DNA of 64,000 bases from Podospora pseudoanserina (taxonomy: Eukaryota; Ascomycota; Sordariomycetes; Sordariales; Podosporaceae): NCBI RefSeq assembly GCF_035222485.1, contig NW_026946671.1:1240001-1304000 (forward strand), written 5' to 3'. Position 1 is the first letter of the stretch. Each line of letters opens with the position of its first letter. The notes below the pieces were generated by a model that had not been told where the DNA came from, made no database searches, and was given only the letters and a program-made list of their open reading frames with translations. Shown piece by piece: positions 57,201 through 64,000 of this stretch. Both the position numbers and the translations under genes were made by a program.

Positions 57201-57578
57201 GCCTACCCCTTCCGACTTCTTGACGGGCATGACGCGCAGAACGCAGCGGACAAACTCGGTGTTGAAGTCATCCTCGTCAAAGTCGCCGAGGTTGGTAGTC
57301 GTGGCAGTTTTCTTGGTAGCCGTTGGCTCATAGCAGCAGGCTTCCTGCATCTTGCGGAGGGTGACGGCTAGCTTGCGGTGGGAGGCGGTGGTGCGCTGGG
57401 CGTCGCGGAAGACGGCGGCGACTTGCTGTCGGAGGGCGTTGTCGGGGCTTTCTTCGGGGATGTTGTAGTTTACGGCTGGGGAGGAGCGGGAAGTGGCTGT
57501 TGCTGTTGTGCTGGCGCGGGAGGTGGCGCCGCCGCCGGCGGTGGAGGAGCGGGTTGATCTTGTTGCTCGGGGGGCCAT
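54239..57578 (-). CDS. YCG1: Condensin complex non-SMC subunit 3 (YCG1/CAP-G)
   Basis: The subunit is the HEAT-repeat arm of condensin that, with the kleisin BRN1, grips DNA during chromosome compaction. Exons 57578-54833 and 54771-54239 give 1,092 residues. The start MAPRATRSTRSS leads into a disordered Ser/Thr stretch. The helical repeats begin near residue 42 (SPDNALRQQVAAVFRDAQR), with YRSTQLISHIISSLDAIDDD and VRVQAVLGLGRLAGNEVEAE as expected for CAP-G, and ALQITALNILTDILNVHG further on. The intron (61 bp) uses GTAAGT and CGACAG with an exact CTAAC branch site 14 bp before the acceptor, giving GSVPREEKKIIAALLG. The last 60 residues are highly acidic with Ser. It is divergent from NOP4, 621 bp away. 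Confidence 0.95.
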
Positions 57579-58199
57579 GCTGGCGACGGGGTTTTGTGCG
57601 CGCCGTGGGCTGGTTTCTAAATGTTCAAGTTGTAATTTTGATCCGGTTCAGGAATCGCATTGGGGGTGTCGTTGTGAAGGGTGTCGTCGTGTCGTAGGAG
57701 AATGGCAGTGGTTGTTACAGAAAAGGAGCCTGACAAGTGAATGGCGACTTTGCGAACGTTGTTTGTTTACCCAGCAATTTCCTGTTCGAGATTAGCGCGC
57801 GAAAGTTTGGAGGGGTATGACCCACAGCTTGGCAGGGACGTCTCAAGGCCTAACAAGATAACAGCGATACCGTCGACCATCTTCAACAGCCTCTCCAAGT
57901 ATTTTTAAGGGCTTTCAGACTATCTTTGGAGGTTTATTAAAAGTGCAAAGGCATTTTAACATCCTTAAAGGCTTATTGCACTCTATGTAAGGCCTATCAT
58001 TCATCTTTGAAGGCATCACGACTATCTTCAAAGGCCGTGATTCTAGCGGCAAGGAGCACGAAAGCCCCCCACTTTTCGCACGATAAGCTTCTTATCAACC
58101 CACCTCCCTGGGGTTTTTTTTTTCTTTCCAATTGTCAATTGAGCCAGGGACCAGCTCCTCGGAAAAACCACCAAAAATTCACATACCAAACTCGCAACA
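57579..58199. promoter_or_regulatory. Shared divergent promoter of YCG1 and NOP4
   Basis: 621 bp between two essential genes transcribed apart. The middle contains repeat locus 4 (57895-58035). No TATA box is obvious. Confidence 0.5.
57895..58035. repeat. Degenerate 20-22 bp tandem repeat, locus 4
   Basis: Six or seven consecutive units of 20-22 bp end in AAGGC: for example ATTTTAACATCCTTAAAGGC, TATCATTCATCTTTGAAGGC and ATCACGACTATCTTCAAAGG. The core is ACTATCTTTGAAGGCC. It is the reverse complement type of the 29.5-kb locus. Confidence 0.7.
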
Positions 58200-60533
58200 A
58201 TGGGAGCAGACAAAAAACGCCAACGCGAGGACGGCCCCGTCGAGGCCACCACCTCTTCCACCGACCAATCCTCCTCCAACCCCAACAAAAGACCCAGAGT
58301 CGACAAAAACCGATCCCTCTTCGTCCGATCCCTCCCCCCATCAGCCACCAGCGAGTCCCTCACCAACTTCTTCTCCCAACACTACCCCGTCAAACACGCC
58401 ACCGTCGTCCTCGACCCCAAAACCAAAACCTCCCGCGGCTACGGCTTCGTCTCCTTCGCCGACCCCGAAGATGCCATCGAGGCCAAGATCAAGCTCAACA
58501 ACGAGCTCCTCGACGGCCGCAGGTTGAGGCTCGACATTGCCCAGCCCCGTCTCCGCGATGCCGCGAAGGCTAGCACCGAGGTCGCTGCAAGAGTCGTCAC
58601 CGAAAAGCGCCAGCGGGAGGAGGAGTTGGCTGAGCAGAGAAAGGCGCCCAAGCTTATTATTCGTAACTTGCCTTGGAGCATCAAGTCGTCGGAGCAGCTC
58701 GCCAAGCTGTTCCAGCCTTTTGGCAAGATCAAGTTTGCGGATTTGCCCAATTCGAAGGGGAAGCTTTCTGGTTTTGGGTTCGTCACGCTTCGGGGTCGCA
58801 AGAATGCGGAGAAGGCGTTGGAGGCTATCAATGGCAAGGAGATTGACGGGCGGACGGTGGCGGTTGATTGGGCGGTTGATAAGCAGACTTGGGAGCAGCA
58901 CAAGGAGGAAGAGGAGGGTGGCGAGGAGACCAAGACTGAGAAGAAGGCCAAGAAGGCGAAAAAGGAGGAGGAGAAGGAAGAGGAGGAGGACCCGAACATG
59001 ACACAGGAGGATCGCGATCTGGCGAATTTCTTCAAGAATTACGGCAAGAATCTCGAGGACGAGGTGGAGGATGATGATGAAGATGTCAACAGCGAGGACG
59101 AGGACGAAGATGATGACGAGGAGAAGGATTCAGACGAGGAGAAGGATTCAGACGAGGAGAAGGATTCACACGAGGAGATGGACGAGGATGGCGATGCCGA
59201 GTTTGAGGATGCATCAGACGACGACGAGGAAGAGGCAAAGCCGGAAAAGAAGCTGTCCACTGACAACTCCACCACCGTCTTCATCCGCAACCTCCCTTAC
59301 ACCGCCACCGACGAGCAGCTTAAGGCCCACTTTGAAACCTTTGGTGCAATCAGGTACGCTCGCGTGGTCAAAGAGCGCGGCACCGACCGGCCCGCGGGTA
59401 CTGGATTCGTCTGCTTCTTCAACCACGACGACTATGTCTCCTGCCTCAAGGGCGCTCCCCGTCGCCCTGCCCCCACGCTGGCCAAGCACTCCGTCCTGCA
59501 GGACGAAACCCTCGACCCTGAGGGAACGTACACCCTTGACGGCCGCATCCTCCAGGTCGCCCCTGCCGTTGACAAGAGCGAGGCTGCGCGGCTGCAAGAA
59601 ATGAGCGCGTCTAAGAAGGACAAGGACAAGCGCCGTCTTTTTCTGCTTCAGGAGGGTCAAATCCCCGCTAGCTCGCCCGTTTTCAAGACGCTCTCCGATC
59701 AGGAGATCAAGATGCGCGAGGCGAGCGCGAAGCAGAGGAAGAAGCTTATTGAGAGCAACCCGGCGCTTCACATCTCGCTCACCCGCCTGGCGGTAAGGAA
59801 TATTCCTGCTAATATGGACTCTAAGGCCCTGAAGGCGTTGGCCAGGGAGGCGGTGGTGGGTTTTGCGAAGGATGTCAAGGAGGGGAAGAGAGCGCCGCTT
59901 TCGAAGGAGGAGAATCTCCGGGGTGGTGAGCAGGATAAGGAGGCGGAGAGACATAGGAAGGAGAAGGGGAAGGGGGTGGTTAAGCAAGCCAAGATTGTGT
60001 TTGAGACGGTACAGGGGAGCAAGATTGATGAGAAGAAGGCGGAGGGAGGGGGGAAGAGCAGGGGGTATGGGTTTATTGAGTACACCTCGCACCGCTGGGC
60101 GTTGATGGGGTTGAGGTGGCTGAATGGTCATGCGATGAAGAATGAGGCGGGGAAAACGAGCAGGTTGATTGTGGAGTTTGCTATTGAGAATGCGAATGTT
60201 GTGCAGAGGAGGAGGCAGCATGAGCAGAAGATTCGGGAGGAGGGGCCGAGGGCGCCGGGGTCGAGGGCGGAGAGGGAGAAGAGGGAGAGGGAGAGGGAGA
60301 GGGGGAGGAAGAACAGGTGGGAGAGGAAGGAGGAGAAGAAGAGGCCGGATACGTGGAATAAGAGTAGCAAGGGGAAGAAGAGTGCTGTTCCCAAGGAGGA
60401 GAAGGGTAAGGCGGAGCCGCAGAAGAAGGAGGGAAAGAAGAATGCGGAGGCTAAGTTGGCCATGAGGACGAAGATTGTGGCGAGGAAGAGGGAGATGAGG
60501 AAGAAGAAGGCGGAGCTCAGGGGTGAGAAGTAA
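58200..60533 (+). CDS. NOP4: NOP4-type nucleolar RNA-binding protein (RBM28 family)
   Basis: NOP4 is an essential factor in 60S ribosomal subunit maturation in the nucleolus. A single exon codes 777 residues from MGADKKRQREDG. Four RNA-recognition motifs are visible: near 38-115 (SLFVRSLPP, RGYGFVSFAD), 150-225 (KLIIRNLPWSI, GFGFVTL), 355-450 (TVFIRNLPYTA, GTGFVCFF) and 525-660 (LAVRNIPANMD, RGYGFIEYTSHRWAL). An acidic linker between the second and third contains a three-fold EEKDSD repeat coded by near-identical 18-bp units (59129-59170). The last 100 residues are extremely basic with Arg/Lys/Glu, as in homologues. Length and order fit the family. Confidence 0.94.
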   Translation: MGADKKRQREDGPVEATTSSTDQSSSNPNKRPRVDKNRSLFVRSLPPSATSESLTNFFSQHYPVKHATVVLDPKTKTSRGYGFVSFADPEDAIEAKIKLNNELLDGRRLRLDIAQPRLRDAAKASTEVAARVVTEKRQREEELAEQRKAPKLIIRNLPWSIKSSEQLAKLFQPFGKIKFADLPNSKGKLSGFGFVTLRGRKNAEKALEAINGKEIDGRTVAVDWAVDKQTWEQHKEEEEGGEETKTEKKAKKAKKEEEKEEEEDPNMTQEDRDLANFFKNYGKNLEDEVEDDDEDVNSEDEDEDDDEEKDSDEEKDSDEEKDSHEEMDEDGDAEFEDASDDDEEEAKPEKKLSTDNSTTVFIRNLPYTATDEQLKAHFETFGAIRYARVVKERGTDRPAGTGFVCFFNHDDYVSCLKGAPRRPAPTLAKHSVLQDETLDPEGTYTLDGRILQVAPAVDKSEAARLQEMSASKKDKDKRRLFLLQEGQIPASSPVFKTLSDQEIKMREASAKQRKKLIESNPALHISLTRLAVRNIPANMDSKALKALAREAVVGFAKDVKEGKRAPLSKEENLRGGEQDKEAERHRKEKGKGVVKQAKIVFETVQGSKIDEKKAEGGGKSRGYGFIEYTSHRWALMGLRWLNGHAMKNEAGKTSRLIVEFAIENANVVQRRRQHEQKIREEGPRAPGSRAEREKRERERERGRKNRWERKEEKKRPDTWNKSSKGKKSAVPKEEKGKAEPQKKEGKKNAEAKLAMRTKIVARKREMRKKKAELRGEK

Positions 60534-60944
60534 GGCTGATGGAGTTGTTTTGTGTATGGGCTTGAGAGAGATAGATTCGAGCGGTTGTTGTTAGCATTAT
60601 CAAAGGGGTGTAATTCAATGAGGATATTATCTGCGCCAATACACCGTCGTGTGTGTGCTCTGTCTACCATGAAATGGAGGCTTTTTACTGCTCGGGAGCC
60701 CAACTGAATCACATTTATTTTCATTCTGCCGTATTCCAACCGTTGGAGGTTATTTTGACTCGCATGATGATCTGACTCGTATACAAAATGATGCCAAAAG
60801 TATCTCTACTATATACCACCCTTTTCAGTCCGACACGACAAAGGTCCCAAGTATTATTGACAGAATGCGTCTTGTGATCATCCAAAAGGGGAAAGACGAC
60901 AAGGTGCCCATCTTCCAGAAAGTCCTCTCTCCCCGTCCCTCATT
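60534..60944. other. Convergent 3' flanks of NOP4 and GPI7
   Basis: No gene is seen; the stretch contains the 3' untranslated ends of two genes that converge. Confidence 0.5.
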
Positions 60945-63869
60945 TCACGCCTTCTCCCTCCCACTCCCCTCCCTGACCCCAAGCCAATAAAACAAACCCC
61001 CCATCCCGACATTCACCCCCAAATGCACCCCCCCAGCCCAGGCAACAACATAAAGATACTTTGGGCTGAAAACCGTCCAAATAAACAAATGATCCCTCAA
61101 CACCCCACAAGCCCCCATGACCGCAGCCGTCGCCGCGGCGATAAACACCGTCATGAGGGAGACGTGCAACTTGTACACATTTCCCTCTTCCCCTCCCCGG
61201 CGGCGGCTCAGCAGATGTTGTCGTTTGCTCAGCAGCAAAATCACCGTCGCCACCGCCCAATACACCGGCCCAGCCCAGTTCGACAAGAACGTCAATATCC
61301 CCACAAACGTCGCGTTGTACGTCGCGATCCCATTATACGCCGACGATAAATCGATCGAGCTGATGGCGTTGGAGCCGCCTTGTGCGAAGAACGAGGCGTA
61401 CTGCAGCAGTAGACTCGACAGCGTAATCTCCCCCAGCTCCAACTCCGGTACATAGGAGAGTAGTAGCCTAAACTGAAGATTATAAAGCAAAAAAAGCGGG
61501 ATATCAGTAACCCTGCTCTGCGTCACCAAAAAAAGCGTCAGCACCGTCAAAGCAGTGAAAACCCCCGGCTGCCCCTGGCTAATCTGCTTCTTCGCTCCCA
61601 TGAATCCCAGACTAGCAGCCATCAGGATCCCCAACCCGATAAACACCGCCCGCGCTCTCTCCACCAGCTCCCTCCCCCCACCACTGAAATTAATCTCCAG
61701 CAGTTTCTTCACAAACTCTGTCAACAATTCTGGCGCATCCTCCACCACAAAGGCAACCTTGAAGGTGAATGCCGCGAGCACAAGTCCAATCGACGTCGCA
61801 AAAGAAAGCCAGATTGGCAGGCTGGAGAGGCCAAAGGTGAGATGTTGCTGGATCCAAAAGTATGTTGCCCCGACTAGACACCATAACAGGACTGGGGACG
61901 TCTGGAGGTAGAGCGTGACAATGTCAGGCTCTCCAGCGAATTTCTGGCCGGTTTGGTTCCAGGATTTGATGATGCGAGCTGCGAGGAGGATCACACCAAA
62001 GGAGACAGCATGGGCGATTGGGTGGGCTGTCTTGCGGTTGAGGCCCCGGACGAGGAGGTAGCCGAACCAGGCGGTTGTGCTCCAGTACCAGAAGTGCTGC
62101 TCCTCTTCGACGTAGCTGCTGGCGAACATCATTGCGCCGTAGGCGAGAGTGACGAGGGAGAAGGGGATGGATGGGAGGGTGGGGGAGGAGATGAGAGCGA
62201 GGACGAGGGCCGAAAGGGCGATTCCAAAACCGAGGAGCATTTGTGGAGTGTCATAGTTGCTCGCCATGCCGGAGAGGAAAGATTGGGCTTCGTGGAGCCA
62301 CTGCTTTTGTTAGTCAAGGTAGTTGCGGGAAGAGACGGGGAGAACTTACGTTTCCTGCTTTGGGGATCATTTCCTGGTAAAGGTCAGGACTGGCTCCTCG
62401 GTAGACTTGTTGATACAACTGCTCAAATTCCATGTAACCGGCAGCTAGCTTCTCATCGTCTGTCTCGGGCTTGCCGTCTTCCTTAAAGGACCACTCATAC
62501 ATCTTTTGGCCAAAAGCCGCGTGGGCCACCTGCATGATTTGATCCGCGTTGCGCATGAGAATCTCGGCCTTGACTTCACTGCTAGACCAAAACGGCAAAA
62601 AGTCAGGGATGGTCGCGCCGAGGTTGTTCTTGGAGATTGGAACGCCCATCAAGGCGGCAAGAGTGGGCGCCAGATCGGACTGCTCGACGGTGTCGTAGTA
62701 CTGGAAGTCGGGGTTCTCTGGCAGCGGTGCTCGATGTCTCTTGTTGAGCTTCTTGAGTTTGGGGGAGAGGAACAACAAGGCTGGGGATGTCTCTCCAGCG
62801 GAGGAGGCGCCGTGGTTCCCAGCGTCGTTCATGCCGTGGTCTCCGCAGATGACAAAGAGGGTTGACTTGAGGTGGTCTTTGGACTCGATGGCCTGGTAGA
62901 TTTGCTTGACGATGCCGTCCATCTCGTGCTGCTTGTTGAGCATATGGGGGCTGTAACCGTCAGTACCACCAGCACCTGTCCGTTCACCAGCAGTGGCTTA
63001 CCTCCTCGGCCCGCCCTTGTGCCCAATATGATCCAACCCAAGATAATGCAAAACCAGAGTATTCCAATCCTTCCTCTCCAGTTCCTCCGGAACATGCCTC
63101 GTGACGTTATTGTCGACCTCGGTAAAGTCCTATACAACCCCTCAGTCAGCCCCCTAAACCACCTCTCACAGAGCCATCCCACCTACCGAAACAAAAAAGC
63201 TAGTCGTCCCCTCAAAGCGGTCAAACATGCCCGGAAACAGCTTCAACCATGTATCATCTCCGTACATGACCAGCTTTCCCTTCTTCTTCCTCTTCATCTG
63301 CGCCAACCACGTATCCTGCGACGCCAAGCTTGAGCTCTCATCCCCCTCATCCAGATTAAGCACCACATCCAGGAACGAAGGAATAGACCCCGTGGTTATC
63401 GCCTTGAGCCGTGGCATCGTAACAGTCGGCGAAGTGGCATGTGCCGTGAACGGTAGAGCACCCCCATCGCGAATCAGTCTATTCCCTTCTCGGTCAGCCT
63501 TCCCCCCCATTTGCGTCGGACAGTATTCAGAGACGTACGATTGGGTAAATTTGAAGCCGCTGGTTGCTGTGTAGACAAAATCACTGTCGCAAAAGGGTCA
63601 GCATAAAGCGCACACTGTATGAAGAGGGGCTAAGGGGGGAAATACCTCCGCAACGCATCAACAACCATAAACACCAGCTTGTCAAACTGCGCCTTTGGTG
63701 GCTCGCCATAAACGGAGCTCTCGCCATACGTCGCAAGGCCAGGGAGAAGTGGCTTGTAGGGAAAAAACCCCTTGCCAAAGACGAATATGGCGATTGGAAC
63801 CAGAAGATTGGCTGCCACCAGCAGCAGAGTGCTCAAGATGCCGCCATCGCGACTGCGACGCGGCGACAT
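60945..63869 (-). CDS. GPI7: GPI ethanolamine-phosphate transferase 2 (GPI7/LAS21)
   Basis: GPI7 adds phosphoethanolamine to the second mannose of the GPI anchor in the endoplasmic reticulum. Six exons (63869-63646, 63583-63539, 63478-63187, 63129-63002, 62950-62350, 62300-60945) give 881 residues. The start MSPRRSRDGG leads to a signal-anchor helix. The lumenal alkaline-phosphatase-like domain has FMVVDALR + SDFVY (metal Asp), SPTVTMPRLKAITTGS with the catalytic Thr, GDDTW, HYLGLDHIGH and GDHGMNDAGNHG. The second half is about eleven membrane helices. The final intron ends in AAAAGCAG, so either of two tandem acceptors may be used, adding or omitting one Gln (882 or 881 residues). Introns are 50-62 bp. 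Confidence 0.97.
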
Positions 63870-64000
63870 GTCCAACTTTCTTACGCTGGTATCTGAGGCG
63901 CGCGTGAGCAGGAATTGAAGCTTAGTGGGGTGTGGTAAGAGATGTCTTTTTTTGTTTTCCAAGGATATTCCAGTCTATTGCGTACAGCAGGCCATCCCCA
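63870..64000. other. GPI7 upstream edge
   Basis: Short GPI7 promoter stub at the right edge of the window; nothing further can be seen. Confidence 0.5.

Noticed and set aside
59214-60221. 335-codon minus-strand frame
   Set aside because: It is antisense to NOP4, which has four clear RNA-binding domains.
1-64000. CRISPR array, rRNA gene, biosynthetic cluster or complete transposon
   Set aside because: No spaced identical repeats, no 5S or larger rRNA sequence, no synthase genes, and no transposase or reverse-transcriptase motifs were seen in the translations.

Overview
The window is nuclear DNA from a filamentous ascomycete, most likely a member of the Sordariomycetes near Sordariales (Neurospora, Podospora or Chaetomium-like). 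The reasons are many short introns of 48-130 bp with GTRNGT donors and CTAAC-type branch sites, long gaps between genes on both strands, dispersed single tRNA genes of which two carry introns, and protein sequences closest in form to fungal families. No operons, CRISPR arrays, biosynthetic gene cluster or intact transposon were recognised.

Sixteen protein genes are supported. In order they are: a Whi5/Nrm1-type G1/S repressor (+, 744-1799), NRDE2 (-, 3269-6481), a CLC chloride channel or exchanger (+, 7697-10649), exportin-T LOS1 (-, 13116-16338), the FACT subunit POB3 (-, 17002-18844), an acyl-CoA ligase (-, 21097-22966), a GH1 beta-glucosidase (-, 24182-25692), a GFA/CENP-V-like zinc protein (-, 27453-28220), an ERF4 palmitoyltransferase subunit (-, 30172-31859), an unrecognised membrane protein (+, 33506-35068), a DUF4203/TMEM198-like membrane protein with a long tail (+, 38273-42110), a NIPA-type Mg2+ transporter-like protein (-, 45993-48131), the bifunctional purine enzyme ADE5,7 (-, 50966-53332), condensin subunit YCG1/CAP-G (-, 54239-57578), the ribosome-biogenesis protein NOP4 (+, 58200-60533) and the GPI ethanolamine-phosphate transferase GPI7/LAS21 (-, 60945-63869). 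There are three tRNA genes: Met-CAT, Gln-CTG and Leu-AAG.

Most genes are housekeeping and independent of each other. The accessory material lies between them: a decayed coiled-coil gene with 21-bp heptad-coding repeats (19.8-20.3 kb), a broken UPF1-like helicase fragment (43.3-44.9 kb), a decayed gene of unknown family (48.5-50.0 kb), and a degenerate 20-22 bp repeat found in at least four intergenic places. The most interesting signals are a cluster of ACGCGT (MCB) sites in and before the Whi5/Nrm1 homologue, the dispersed repeat, and conserved-looking protein ends that lie out of frame at the 3' ends of the Whi5 and NRDE2 genes. I found no convincing complete new system.

Gene identities come from recalled family motifs and were not checked by database search. 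Intron boundaries were worked out by hand from splice signals, reading phase and expected protein continuity.
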